Part shown: one piece after another, positions 1-8,637 of the stretch
How positions within the stretch are numbered: the first letter of the stretch is position 1
How the letters are laid out: each line of letters starts with the position of its first letter
Assembly (NCBI RefSeq): GCF_046545555.1
Contig: NZ_JBHZTH010000002.1
Coordinates: 280,358-344,357 of the forward strand
Direction of reading: 5' to 3'
DNA from: Winogradskyella sp046545555
Lineage (GTDB): Bacteria; Bacteroidota; Bacteroidia; Flavobacteriales; Flavobacteriaceae
Length of the DNA stretch: 64,000 nucleotides
The notes under the pieces: model-generated
Database searches by the model: none
What the model saw: the letters and a program-made list of their open reading frames with translations, nothing else
Told to the model about the DNA's origin: nothing
Translations under genes and position numbers: made by a program

Positions 1-167
1 AAAAGAAAAAAACCAGATAGACTAGCTATTCCGCTATCTAATAAATTAAACTCACCTTTGAAAACCCATAGAAATAATCCATTTAATACTAAAAACACAC
101 CAATAACTAAATAGCCAATTGGTGAGGCGAAGAATGTGTTTATCTCTTTTTTGAGTATTGCTAGCAT
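1..167 (-). CDS. gldF: GldF, gliding motility ABC transporter permease (N-terminal part only)
   Basis: Only the first 55 codons lie in the window; the gene continues beyond base 1. The reading begins MLAILKKEINTFFASPIGYL and goes on through a hydrophobic first membrane segment, then a stretch containing VFKGEFNLLDSG. I recognise this as the start of GldF, the inner-membrane permease of the GldA-GldF-GldG ABC transporter linked to gliding motility in Bacteroidota. The ATG at 165-167 is the natural start because the membrane segment follows at once. The next gene on the same strand ends 10 bases upstream of this start (178), so the SAM hydrolase, the small monooxygenase-like gene and gldF may share a transcript. 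The identification rests on recall of the family's conserved N-terminus. Confidence 0.85.
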   Translation of the reverse strand, partial: MLAILKKEINTFFASPIGYLVIGVFLVLNGLFLWVFKGEFNLLDSGIASLSGFFL

Positions 168-177
168 TAAATTATAA

Positions 178-474
178 TTAATTTAGGCTATGAAGTTTAT
201 CAACGCTCCAAGCCTCAGGTTTATCATTAAACATAGGTTTAGTCTTTGCCCAAACGCTTTTAAATAATTCTGATTGTCTATAGTTGTTTAGGTCAGATTC
301 TGAATCCCAATAACTATACGTAAAAAAGATATTACTATTGTTTTGATCGCGATATAATTCTAAAAAATTACATCCTTCAAAGCTTCTAATCTTTTTTTTA
401 ACTGTTTCAAAATTAGCTAAGAATTCTTCAATCTTAGAGGTTTCGAAACTCATTTTTACAATTCTTACTAACAA
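178..474 (-). CDS. ABM-domain protein (putative quinol monooxygenase family)
   Basis: A 98-residue protein of the antibiotic biosynthesis monooxygenase (dimeric alpha-beta barrel) type. The first strand reads LVRIVKMSF, and the middle has the aromatic strand FFTYSYWDSESDLNNYR followed by a helix with LFKSVWAKTK, as usual in flavobacterial members. The start is TTG at 474 (MLVRIVK); the internal ATG at 453 would remove the first beta strand, so I prefer TTG. It begins three bases after the stop of the SAM hydrolase, which implies translational coupling. The substrate is unknown; many members are uncharacterised and some only bind small molecules. Confidence 0.8.
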   Translation of the reverse strand: MLVRIVKMSFETSKIEEFLANFETVKKKIRSFEGCNFLELYRDQNNSNIFFTYSYWDSESDLNNYRQSELFKSVWAKTKPMFNDKPEAWSVDKLHSLN

Positions 475-477
475 AAA

Positions 478-1314
478 TTAAGGTTTTATAAAATTTACGG
501 TTACGGTATCCATTGTTTTTAGTCCCATAAGAGTAGAGGCGCTTCCAACTGTTGTGCAGTTGCTTTTATATACTGCAATTTCTAAATAACCAGAGGAATT
601 AAAAACAACTAAACCTTTCCCATCAACATTGCGTTTAGATTCTTCAATATTAAAATTTACAATATCACTATATCTGGTATGGATTTTTTTGAATTTATGA
701 TTCCTAGCTGATATTTCATACGCTCTTGTTTTTTGAACGTCTTCAAAAAACTTTTGTTTAATATTGGTTACAACATTACCATAATTATCTACGTAAATTA
801 CATTTCCAATAATTTGATTTTTTTCGTCATTTACAAATGGAATTAAATTTTTAATTGGTTTAATGGTGTTAATAACTTTTCCTATTATTTCCAAAGTTCC
901 ACCCCTTGCAATATGGCATGCAACTTTTACAAAAACATCTAATACAGGAAAACTCGTTTCAATCTTATCATGGATATTAATTTCTACTATTTTTTCTGGA
1001 GCAATTTCTGCACATATCATACTCATAATACCATTATTAGCACATATAAAGTAATGCTCGTCTAACTTTATGGCAATATGCTTGTTTTCAGGACTTAACT
1101 CGGAGTCAATTCCGATAATATGAATCGTGCCCTTAGGGAAACTACTGTAAGCATTTAGTATTATATATGCAGCCTCAGAAATATTAAAGGGTGACACAGA
1201 GTGTGATACATCAACAATTTTAACATCAGATAATTCACTATAAACGGCTCCTTTTATAGCACCAGCAAAGTGATCTTTTTCTCCAAAATCAGTCGTTAAA
1301 GTGATTATAGCCAT
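478..1314 (-). CDS. SAM hydrolase / adenosyl-chloride synthase-fold protein (DUF62)
   Basis: A 278-residue member of the S-adenosyl-L-methionine hydrolase (adenosine-forming) family, DUF62, which adds water to SAM to give adenosine and methionine. The N-terminus LTTDFGEKDHFAGAIKG carries the conserved Asp-Phe-Gly motif. KIVDVSHSVSPFNISEAA and the ICANNGIMSMI segment match the family core, and YVDNYGNVVTNI is the usual C-terminal domain signature. Related halogenases share the fold, but the hydroxide form is the default in genomes without fluorometabolite genes, so I infer hydrolase. ATG start at 1314. It is read divergently from phoH and is followed at once by the ABM gene and gldF. Confidence 0.88.
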   Translation of the reverse strand: MAIITLTTDFGEKDHFAGAIKGAVYSELSDVKIVDVSHSVSPFNISEAAYIILNAYSSFPKGTIHIIGIDSELSPENKHIAIKLDEHYFICANNGIMSMICAEIAPEKIVEINIHDKIETSFPVLDVFVKVACHIARGGTLEIIGKVINTIKPIKNLIPFVNDEKNQIIGNVIYVDNYGNVVTNIKQKFFEDVQKTRAYEISARNHKFKKIHTRYSDIVNFNIEESKRNVDGKGLVVFNSSGYLEIAVYKSNCTTVGSASTLMGLKTMDTVTVNFIKP

Positions 1315-1424
1315 GGATTGATTGTTGATATTTTTTTAAGAATTATGGTTGTAAAATTGCTAGCTTTGTGTGTATACAAAACTAATAAAAGAAAACAGAT
1401 TAACACATTAAATAAAGCACGCTT

Positions 1425-2378
1425 TTGAACGAACTTATCCTAGAACTCGAAGAAATAACACCAAAAGAATTCTTCGGTGCACAAAATGCGAATATTGAAC
1501 TTTTAAAAAAATACTTTCCTAAGCTCAAAATTGTGGCTAGAGGCAATAAAATTAAAGCTTATGGCGACGAGGATTTGCTAGAGGAGTTTGATACTAGAAT
1601 GACTATGCTCATGAAGCATTTTGGTAAATATAACAAGTTAGATGAAAATGTAATTGAGCGTGTATTAACTAGTAATAGCAGCGAAGATTATAAAACCTCT
1701 GCTAAGAGCGGTGAAGTTTTGGTACATGGTGTTGGTGGTAAACTCATTAAGGCGCAAACAGCGAATCAACGTAAGTTGGTAGAAAGTATGAGAAAAAACG
1801 ATATGGTTTTTGCCATAGGGCCAGCCGGTACAGGTAAGACTTATACTGGTGTTGCGTTAGCTGTAAAAGCATTAAAAAGTAAAGAGGTTAAACGAATTAT
1901 ATTAACGAGACCAGCTGTTGAGGCAGGAGAGAATCTTGGTTTTTTGCCTGGTGATTTAAAGGAAAAGTTGGATCCATATATGCAACCATTGTATGATGCT
2001 TTGCGAGATATGATTCCTCACGAGAAGTTAGAAAGTTATATTGAAAAAGGCGTAATACAAATAGCTCCATTAGCCTTTATGCGTGGTCGAACATTAGATA
2101 ACGCCTTTGTTATATTAGATGAAGGTCAGAATACAACCCATGCCCAAATGAAAATGTTTTTAACACGTATGGGTAAGAGTGCTAAATTTTTACTAACAGG
2201 AGATCCTGGTCAGGTTGATTTGCCAAGAAGAACAACATCTGGATTAAAGGAGGCACTTTTAGTACTTAAAAATATAGAGGGCATAGGTATGATTTATTTA
2301 GATGATAAAGATGTGATTCGTCATAAGTTAGTGAAAAAAGTAATTTCGGCTTATAAAAGCATTGAAAATAGAGATTAA
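1425..2378 (+). CDS. phoH: PhoH family ATPase
   Basis: A 317-residue PhoH-like protein, a cytoplasmic P-loop NTPase linked to RNA metabolism in many bacteria. Walker A is GPAGTGKT at residues 132-139 and Walker B FVILDEGQN at about 228-236; the conserved TRPAVEAGENLGFLPGDL lies between them. The first 80 residues form the small KH-like N-terminal region seen in chromosomal PhoH. The start is TTG at 1425: the residues after it (NELILELEE) are the conserved flavobacterial beginning and no suitable ATG lies upstream. A good -7 element, TAGCTTTG, lies at 1361-1368, but I see no clear -33 box. The stop is followed after two bases by purC, so the two are probably cotranscribed. Confidence 0.93.
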   Translation: MNELILELEEITPKEFFGAQNANIELLKKYFPKLKIVARGNKIKAYGDEDLLEEFDTRMTMLMKHFGKYNKLDENVIERVLTSNSSEDYKTSAKSGEVLVHGVGGKLIKAQTANQRKLVESMRKNDMVFAIGPAGTGKTYTGVALAVKALKSKEVKRIILTRPAVEAGENLGFLPGDLKEKLDPYMQPLYDALRDMIPHEKLESYIEKGVIQIAPLAFMRGRTLDNAFVILDEGQNTTHAQMKMFLTRMGKSAKFLLTGDPGQVDLPRRTTSGLKEALLVLKNIEGIGMIYLDDKDVIRHKLVKKVISAYKSIENRD

Positions 2379-2380
2379 AA

Positions 2381-3331
2381 ATGAGCAATACAATAATAGA
2401 TACTAATTTCAATTTCCCAAATCAGAAGAGTGTTTACAAAGGGAAAGTAAGAGAAGTGTATAGTATTAGTGATGAGCAATTAGTTATGGTTGCAACAGAT
2501 CGTTTAAGTGCTTTTGATGTGGTAATGCCAAAAGGAATTCCTTACAAAGGGCAAATCTTAAATCAGATTGCGACTAAAATGATGAAGGAAACTGAAGATC
2601 TCGTACCTAATTGGTTAATAGCAACACCAGACCCTAATGTTGCTGTTGGTCATTTGTGCGAGCCTTTTAAAGTTGAAATGGTGATTAGAGGATACATGTC
2701 TGGGCATGCTGCTCGCGAGTATAAAGCCGGAAGACGAATCTTATGTGGTGTACTGATGCCAGAAGGTTTAAAAGATAACGATAAATTTCCTGAACCAATC
2801 ATTACGCCTGCGACAAAAGCAGAAATGGGAGATCATGACGAAGATATTTCTCGAGAGGACATTATAGCTAAAGGTATCGTTTCTGAAGATGATTATTTAA
2901 TACTTGAAGATTATACTAGAAAATTGTTTGCTCGTGGTACGGAAATCGCTGCTAAACGTGGTTTAATTTTAGTAGATACTAAGTACGAATTTGGTAAAAC
3001 TAAAGACGGTAAAATCGTATTGATTGATGAAATACATACGCCAGATTCGTCACGTTATTTTTATGCAGATGGCTACCAAGAGCGACAAGACAATGATGAA
3101 GCCCAGAAGCAACTCTCTAAAGAGTTTGTAAGACAGTGGTTAATCAGTAATGGATTTCAGGGTTTAGAAGGACAAACTGTTCCTTTTATGAGTGATGATT
3201 ACATAGAAACAGTAAGCGAGCGTTATATAGAACTCTATGAAAATATTACTGGAGAAGCTTTTGTTAAAGCTGATGTTAGTGATATTCAGAGTAGAATTAG
3301 CGGTAACGTTATAGCATATTTAAAGCGCTAG
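2381..3331 (+). CDS. purC: Phosphoribosylaminoimidazole-succinocarboxamide synthase
   Basis: SAICAR synthase of de novo purine synthesis: it joins aspartate to CAIR using ATP. At 316 residues it is of the longer, yeast/Bacteroidota-like type. The text shows YKGKVREVYS near the N-terminus, VATDRLSAFDVVMP (ATP and substrate binding), EMVIRGYMSGHAAREYKAG, and near the C-terminus DEIHTPDSSRYFY, all conserved in PurC. ATG start two bases after phoH. The end overlaps the convergent DinB-like gene by four bases. No other purine gene is in the window. Confidence 0.95.
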   Translation: MSNTIIDTNFNFPNQKSVYKGKVREVYSISDEQLVMVATDRLSAFDVVMPKGIPYKGQILNQIATKMMKETEDLVPNWLIATPDPNVAVGHLCEPFKVEMVIRGYMSGHAAREYKAGRRILCGVLMPEGLKDNDKFPEPIITPATKAEMGDHDEDISREDIIAKGIVSEDDYLILEDYTRKLFARGTEIAAKRGLILVDTKYEFGKTKDGKIVLIDEIHTPDSSRYFYADGYQERQDNDEAQKQLSKEFVRQWLISNGFQGLEGQTVPFMSDDYIETVSERYIELYENITGEAFVKADVSDIQSRISGNVIAYLKR

Positions 3332-3852
3332 TATTTATTGATTAAAGTCTCAGTATGATGCTCTACATGATGGGCAGTCCACATTATAATCTCTCGTATT
3401 GGCATTTTTCCCATAAGAGGATGTGGTAAAATTAATGTATCTAAATTTTTGTCGCTAATCTTTTTGGTTTTAAATTGAAGCTTTTTGGACTCTGTTTGTA
3501 GTCTATTTAGAATGTATTCTTTTTCCTTTAGAGTTGGTACTTTCATGTTTTGAGAGCCTTTAAAGGTTTTTCCTTTTACATCTTTTAAACGTTCTTGGTA
3601 ACGTTCTATTATAGCATTATAAGATCGAACAGGTCTATTTGCTTTGCCAAATTTATAACGTAATATAAATTTTGGAAGACTTAGCGCATTGTTAAGCGGT
3701 TTTATGCTTTGAAGTAAATGCAAGGCTTGTTGTCCTGTAGTCCATTTGTTTTCAGGACCTAATTCCCAACTTTCAGCAGGTTGTTCAACTAACCATGTGA
3801 TTAGGTTAGTATGTTTTTCATCGATTAAATTTGCTATTACCTTCTTATCCAT
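3328..3852 (-). CDS. DinB-like (DUF1569-type) protein
   Basis: A 174-residue helical protein that reads as a DinB-fold four-helix bundle. It has a first-helix start (VIANLIDEKHTNLITWLVEQ), a Trp-rich turn with KWTTGQQALHLLQS, and a C-terminal helix with WTAHHVEHHTETL. The histidines of the HLLQ and HHVEHH segments are placed as in the metal-binding triad of DinB/YfiT proteins. Such proteins often act as thiol-dependent transferases or are simply stress-associated; nothing here gives the substrate. The 3' end overlaps purC by four bases, tail to tail. A second DinB-like gene lies at 32035-32589 but does not look like a recent copy. Confidence 0.7.
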   Translation of the reverse strand: MDKKVIANLIDEKHTNLITWLVEQPAESWELGPENKWTTGQQALHLLQSIKPLNNALSLPKFILRYKFGKANRPVRSYNAIIERYQERLKDVKGKTFKGSQNMKVPTLKEKEYILNRLQTESKKLQFKTKKISDKNLDTLILPHPLMGKMPIREIIMWTAHHVEHHTETLINKY

Positions 3853-3928
3853 TGAAATGATTTTGATAAAAAAAAGATAGTCGAAAAATATTGAACATTC
3901 GTTGACCAGAAGTATTATTTAATAACGT

Positions 3929-4687
3929 CTATTCTTCAGCCTCTTTCTCTTGCACAACAATCTTATCCTTTTTAAAGATGGGTATTAAGTAAGAAATATT
4001 AAACCCAAAGCCACCTCCTATGCGACCACTATCATATGTTCGGTTAAAACCCGGGATATACAAATTTTCATATACGCTAGGTGCGGTTTCACTAATAAGC
4101 CCTTTTAGTTGAACATTAATACCTGCATAAAAATTGTTAAACAACTCGGCCTTTATGCCTATAAGTATCTCTAACCAAATTGCAGTTAAGCCGCTAAATT
4201 CTGTTCCATCTTCTACTGAGAATTGTTGATTCCAATATTGATTGTTTACATTATAAATACCGTAATTATTTAAGGTTTGACTAAATGTGCTAGCTCCTCC
4301 TCTAAAGCCAACGTACAACATGTTTTCCATATCTAGCCAATTCTTGTAGAAATTGAGATCTATACCAGCTTTAAAGTAGCTCCCTTTTGTTGTATTGCTT
4401 AAGACTTCATTTTCTATTGTACGTTCTTCATTTCCAATTTCTCCAGCTAAATAGATTTTTTTAGTAAGACGATAATCTCCCATAATCTCAAAACCAGTAT
4501 AATTATCATCTAAAAAAGTACGTGCTATTTTACTCAAATCGGCACCTAAACGGAGACCGTATTTTTGTTTATAGACAAGTGTATCGTTTACGGTTTCTTT
4601 TTCTTCTTGTGCATAAGCTATTGTAGAAAATAATAGCAGTAGTACACAAATTCTAATGTAGGATACGAACATGTACTGTGTTTTCAT
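3929..4687 (-). CDS. DUF6048 family outer-membrane protein
   Basis: A 252-residue protein with a signal peptide (hydrophobic ICVLLLLFSTIAYAQ, probable cleavage after the AQ region) and then alternating strands typical of a small outer-membrane beta-barrel, for example YGLRLGADLSK and YLAGEIGNEERTIEN. I recognise the pairing of DUF6048 and DUF6452 behind rlmD as a conserved flavobacterial arrangement; the function is unknown. The start chosen is the ATG at 4687, which overlaps the end of the upstream gene by 35 bases. A second ATG at 4672 would also give a signal peptide. It ends with a Lys/Glu-rich tail. Confidence 0.72.
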   Translation of the reverse strand: MKTQYMFVSYIRICVLLLLFSTIAYAQEEKETVNDTLVYKQKYGLRLGADLSKIARTFLDDNYTGFEIMGDYRLTKKIYLAGEIGNEERTIENEVLSNTTKGSYFKAGIDLNFYKNWLDMENMLYVGFRGGASTFSQTLNNYGIYNVNNQYWNQQFSVEDGTEFSGLTAIWLEILIGIKAELFNNFYAGINVQLKGLISETAPSVYENLYIPGFNRTYDSGRIGGGFGFNISYLIPIFKKDKIVVQEKEAEE

Positions 4688-5201
4688 TTTCTATAGTTGT
4701 TTCTGTAATTTCTATATTGTTTATCCAAAATGTGCCATCGATAGCTTCAATATCTAAGTCTAAATTATTAAATATACTTTTATAACCACACGCTCTAGAA
4801 ACGTAAATAAACTCTGAAGTATATGATATGTCTATAATATCTATGTTAGAGACGGTAGTATCATCCTCGTCTAGCCTGAGATTAGTGTCTTGTTCTAAGA
4901 TAAATCTACTTGTTGTAGTTTCTCCTTCATTACCAATAAGTAAAGGTAGTGATATGGCATTTGTATTTGTGTTAAAGATAATAGTTTCATCTACGGCTGT
5001 TTCTGGAGGATTCGGGTTTGGAAGTCCTTCTCCATAAACAGTTAATCTCGGTACACTTTTTAGGTCATCTGGATTTGATGCATCATAAAATTCAATAATA
5101 AGTTGTGGAGTAGTTGCGGTGCTTTCGGCACAAATATCATCGCGTTCGCAACTGATAAATCCAAGTGCAAAAACGAGTAGTAAAATTTTGATTTTTTTCA
5201 T
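4653..5201 (-). CDS. DUF6452 family lipoprotein
   Basis: A 182-residue predicted lipoprotein: the N-terminus MKKIKILLLVFALGFISCER has a hydrophobic stretch ending in a lipobox-like ISC, so the Cys is the likely lipid anchor. The rest is acidic with repeated beta strands and no catalytic motif that I can see. It sits 3 bases after rlmD and overlaps the DUF6048 gene, so the three are almost surely one operon. Two envelope proteins of unknown role thus ride with an rRNA methyltransferase; whether this link is functional or only positional is not known to me. Confidence 0.7.
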   Translation of the reverse strand: MKKIKILLLVFALGFISCERDDICAESTATTPQLIIEFYDASNPDDLKSVPRLTVYGEGLPNPNPPETAVDETIIFNTNTNAISLPLLIGNEGETTTSRFILEQDTNLRLDEDDTTVSNIDIIDISYTSEFIYVSRACGYKSIFNNLDLDIEAIDGTFWINNIEITETTIENENTVHVRILH

Positions 5202-5204
5202 TTA

Positions 5205-6656
5205 TTATTTTTCAAACAAAACAACAGTTTCTATATGAGCTGTATGTGGAAATTGATCTACTAAACTAATTTTTTTAATGTCATACCCAGCTTCCATTAG
5301 TTGCTCTGTATCTCTTGCTTGAGTTGCCGGATTACAAGATACATAAACCAAACGTTCTGCATTTAGGTTTATTATTTTTTTAAGAGTTTTTGGGGCTATT
5401 CCAGCTCTTGCAGGATCTAAAATAATAGTCCTAATTTTATCTGTATATTCTGGGTGTTCGAACAAAAATTTACCAACATCGGCCGCATAAAATTGTAGTC
5501 CCTCAATTTTATTTCTTTTTGCATTTTCTTTCGCATCTTCTATGGCAGAAGCAACAATATCTACTCCAACAATTTTAGCATTTTCGGATCGACTTGCTAT
5601 GATTTGGCCAATGGTACCAGTACCACAAAATAAGTCTAAGACTATACTATTATCAATAGCTTCTTTCTTTTCTAGGGCATAATCAACTACTTTAGAATAT
5701 AGTTTTTCTGCACATTTTGGATTTGTTTGAAAAAAGCTTTTCATGCTAATTTCAAAATTTAAATCTAATAGCTCTTCTATTATTTTGTCCTTACCATATA
5801 TAAGATTAATACTGCCAGTTGTGGCAATAGTTCTATCGCCAATTTCGTCATTAATAGTATGCAATAACCCAGCTACTCTATCTCCAAATAAGTCTAGGAG
5901 ATAATTTGCAAATTTATCTAAATCAAATTGTGATAAATCGTAAGATGTTGTTACTAGATTGAATAACAACTTATTTGTTTTATAAGATTTTCTAACCACA
6001 AAATATCTAAAGAACCCTTCTCTTTTTGGTGCATGCCATGGAGATAACCCTGTAGCTTCACAATAGGTTTTTATATCTTTTAATTGATTTTCAAATTCAG
6101 CATCAAATAAACCAGAATCTCGGTTTAGATTATCGCCACACCACCAAGTGCCTCGTCTTTTAAAACCTAATGTAAACTCATCTACATCAGTCTTTAATGC
6201 TCTGTTATATCCAATAGCAGAAAATCCATATTCCATTTTATTGCGATAATGAAATGTATTTGGTGAAGTAACAAATTCATCGAATTTTGTTTCAATATCA
6301 GATACTTTACCAATACGCTTAAAAAGTTCTAAGGTACTTTGTTTTTTGTAGTCGTGCTGCTTTTCAATAGGTAGCTGAATGTATGGTGCACCAGGAATAT
6401 CTTGAAATGGCATTTCTATTTCATCTTCAGATGGTTTTAGAACATCGTATAGTTTAGCTTCTGCATACTTTTTACTCGATTTTTTTACTTGTGCCTTTAC
6501 AAGTTGACCAGGTAAAGTATTAGGTACAAAAACTACAAATTCTCCATGTTCGTTTCTAATGCGTCCAATTCCTTTACCACCATAGGCATAATCTTCGATT
6601 AGCAGTTCTATGACCTCTCCTCGTTTTACAAATTTGTTACGTTCTCTTCTTGGCAT
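5205..6656 (-). CDS. rlmD: RlmD-type 23S rRNA (uracil-C5)-methyltransferase
   Basis: A 483-residue class I SAM-dependent RNA methyltransferase of the RumA/TrmA family that methylates uracil C5 in 23S rRNA. It has an N-terminal TRAM domain (about residues 8-70, with IEDYAYGGKGIGR). The SAM-binding motif VLDLFCGTGTIGQI lies in the C-terminal half. The catalytic loop YVSCNPATQARD has its nucleophilic Cys near residue 441, followed by DQFPHTAHIETV. Unusually, the Cys-rich iron-sulfur motif of classical RlmD is absent: the matching stretch reads FQDIPGAPYIQLP with no cysteine. It is the first gene of a three-gene operon with DUF6452 and DUF6048. The exact target base is inferred from the family. 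Confidence 0.85.
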   Translation of the reverse strand: MPRRERNKFVKRGEVIELLIEDYAYGGKGIGRIRNEHGEFVVFVPNTLPGQLVKAQVKKSSKKYAEAKLYDVLKPSEDEIEMPFQDIPGAPYIQLPIEKQHDYKKQSTLELFKRIGKVSDIETKFDEFVTSPNTFHYRNKMEYGFSAIGYNRALKTDVDEFTLGFKRRGTWWCGDNLNRDSGLFDAEFENQLKDIKTYCEATGLSPWHAPKREGFFRYFVVRKSYKTNKLLFNLVTTSYDLSQFDLDKFANYLLDLFGDRVAGLLHTINDEIGDRTIATTGSINLIYGKDKIIEELLDLNFEISMKSFFQTNPKCAEKLYSKVVDYALEKKEAIDNSIVLDLFCGTGTIGQIIASRSENAKIVGVDIVASAIEDAKENAKRNKIEGLQFYAADVGKFLFEHPEYTDKIRTIILDPARAGIAPKTLKKIINLNAERLVYVSCNPATQARDTEQLMEAGYDIKKISLVDQFPHTAHIETVVLFEK

Positions 6657-6744
6657 TTATGCAAAATTTGAGTGCAAATATATCCTTATTTATCGACATA
6701 TATGTGCCATCACAATTTAGTGTTTTGTACTATAACTGTATATA

Positions 6745-6775
6745 AAAAAACCGCTTAAATGACTAAGCGGTTTTT
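6745..6775. terminator. Bidirectional intrinsic terminator
   Basis: A seven-base-pair stem, CCGCTTA (6751-6757) with TAAGCGG (6764-6770), has a six-base loop and is flanked by an A-run on the left and TTTTT on the right. It ends the channel gene on the minus strand, which stops at 6796, and could also block read-through into the rlmD promoter region. Confidence 0.85.
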
Positions 6776-6795
6776 GATTAGGAACAAAAAAGGGG

Positions 6796-7962
6796 TTAGT
6801 TTTTGTTAAACTTTTCTAATATTTTACCCATTTGCTTTCCAGCGGCTTCTCTACCACCTAAGCCAAATGAAAGTACAATTGTTAATGCAACAGTGCCTAA
6901 AGTAATACCAAAAGCCAGGTTTACAATTTCATCTGCGATTCCCATTGAGCGTAACCCAATTGCTAAGAATATGGCAATGATACTTATCTTTACTATTGAT
7001 ACTACGAAAGGATTATTTTTACTATTTAAAGCTTTTGTAAATAGGTTCGAAATTATTAATCCAATTCCTATAATTACGATACCAAATAAGATCTTACCAG
7101 CATATCCTAAGACAGTATCTGTTATTTCTGTCAATTGTGTGAATTCTAACTTTTCGAAAGCTGTAAGCATCCCGAAAACAACAATTAATGCATAAGTAAC
7201 TTTAGAAATTAAGTTTGCAATACTTTTAGTACCCACGTACTCTGACATATTCATTTTTGCTACTAAACCATCCACATTTAAGCTTTTTAATAAATCCTTA
7301 AGTAGTTGAGATACAAATCTACCAACAAACACAAAAATTAGAATTATAACAACTGCCACTAAAATTCTTGGTATAGCTTCAAAGAAAGAACTTAACATTG
7401 ATGTTGCTGGTTCTGATATCGCTTTCATATCTAAAATATGAAATGCAGAAATTAGTAAAGGAATAAAGATGAAAATAAACACGACTTTTTTAAGAATTTT
7501 TACAAGATTTATATTATCTGGTAATCTTAATTTTGGTGTCAATTTTTGAATTGTATCTCCAGAAAGTTCTACTAATTCCGATACTATAGTTGCTAACATA
7601 TAGCCAATATATGCTACTAAACCTGCACCAATTATATTAGGGATATAGTTGGTAAATCCATTTAATAAGTTCTTAATAGGGTCTAATACATCTGTTAGTC
7701 CAAGTTTTCCTAAGGCTAGCATAAAGACAAAAATCATTACCAAAAAATAAAGAAGCTTACCAATAAAAGAAGAAATTTTTAATGATCCATTTTTTAGTTT
7801 GTCATCTACACCAGTTCGCTTTATGAGTTTTGTAATTAAACGTTTTATGACGCCAGCAATAAACCAGCCAATTATTAAAATTAATACTGCGGCAATGACG
7901 CCAGAGAGGCTTTCTCCGAATGATGCCGTAAGTTTGTCAAATAATGTAGTTAAATAGTCCAT
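6796..7962 (-). CDS. Mechanosensitive-channel-like protein with conserved TM-helix repeats (CmpX-like)
   Basis: A 388-residue polytopic inner-membrane protein. It contains repeated units of a long hydrophobic helix followed by a charged helix: LIIGWFIAGVIKRLITKLIKR near residue 28, a second unit starting around GFTNYIPNIIGAGL, a third with RILVAVVIILIFVFVGRFV and a last one with ILFGIVIIGIGLII. These match the TM_helix repeats found in CmpX and related small-conductance channels rather than the full MscS beta-domain. The C-terminus FGLGGREAAGKQMG is a typical ending of this group. A role in osmotic or membrane-tension response is inferred from the family. Monocistronic, with its own terminator. 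Confidence 0.78.
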   Translation of the reverse strand: MDYLTTLFDKLTASFGESLSGVIAAVLILIIGWFIAGVIKRLITKLIKRTGVDDKLKNGSLKISSFIGKLLYFLVMIFVFMLALGKLGLTDVLDPIKNLLNGFTNYIPNIIGAGLVAYIGYMLATIVSELVELSGDTIQKLTPKLRLPDNINLVKILKKVVFIFIFIPLLISAFHILDMKAISEPATSMLSSFFEAIPRILVAVVIILIFVFVGRFVSQLLKDLLKSLNVDGLVAKMNMSEYVGTKSIANLISKVTYALIVVFGMLTAFEKLEFTQLTEITDTVLGYAGKILFGIVIIGIGLIISNLFTKALNSKNNPFVVSIVKISIIAIFLAIGLRSMGIADEIVNLAFGITLGTVALTIVLSFGLGGREAAGKQMGKILEKFNKN

Positions 7963-8130
7963 GGTTAATTTGTTAAATAGTTAATGTTATATATTATTCG
8001 ACCCTTAATTTTTAGAAAAGACACATAAACGTTCAGGTTTGACTAAGACTTCCTAATTCATATATAGATATATTTAATAGAATGTTCTGAAATTTTTTGA
8101 ACCTATTTATACTTTTAACGTCTTTAGAGT

Positions 8131-8637
8131 ATGAGAGTTATAAACAGTCATAAACGCACAATTAATCAGCCTATAAGTATGGTTTATCCTTTGTTTAAAA
8201 CACTTGCTAGTCCAAACGATTTGGTATGGCCTTACGAAAAATGGCCCGCAATTAAATTTAAAAATGGATTGTATGTTGGAAGTAGTGGTGGACATGGTAG
8301 AGTTAGATATACAATTATAGAATTTACTGAAGGTGAATCAATAAAATTTCAGTTTTCAAAACCAATAGGATTTAATGGTACACATCAATTAAAAATTGAA
8401 GAATTGACAGAAAATAGTGTTCAAATAAGTCATATAATAAGAATGGAGACATCATTTAAAGCCACATTTTTTTGGATATTTATAATCCGTTGGTTGCATA
8501 ATGCGCTTATTAAAGATGCTTTTGATAAAGTAGAAAACTATTTTTTAACTTATAATAAAGAGACAACTTATAGTATTTGGGTTGGACTGCTACGAAATCT
8601 CTATAAGAGAAAATCATATAAAACTAAACATGCTTAA
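8131..8637 (+). CDS. SRPBCC-fold protein (polyketide cyclase/START-like)
   Basis: A 168-residue protein beginning MRVINSHKRTINQPISMVYPL, the usual first strand and helix of a START/Bet v 1-like SRPBCC fold. Strands follow with RVRYTIIEFTEGESIKFQF and HQLKIEELTENSVQISHIIRM, and a long C-terminal helix is seen around HNALIKDAFDKVENYF. Such folds bind hydrophobic ligands, but no ligand can be named. It is the first gene of a tight three-gene set: its stop codon is directly followed by the TTG start of an ECF sigma factor. This suggests it is made together with, or senses something for, that sigma factor; this is inference. Confidence 0.68.
   Translation: MRVINSHKRTINQPISMVYPLFKTLASPNDLVWPYEKWPAIKFKNGLYVGSSGGHGRVRYTIIEFTEGESIKFQFSKPIGFNGTHQLKIEELTENSVQISHIIRMETSFKATFFWIFIIRWLHNALIKDAFDKVENYFLTYNKETTYSIWVGLLRNLYKRKSYKTKHA

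Noticed and set aside
863..1054. Plus-strand reading frame opposite the SAM hydrolase
   Set aside because: It lies fully inside a well-supported gene on the other strand and has no family features.
6803..7195. 130-residue frame antisense to the channel gene
   Set aside because: It is a by-product of the hydrophobic codon use of the real gene; no start context and no homology pattern.
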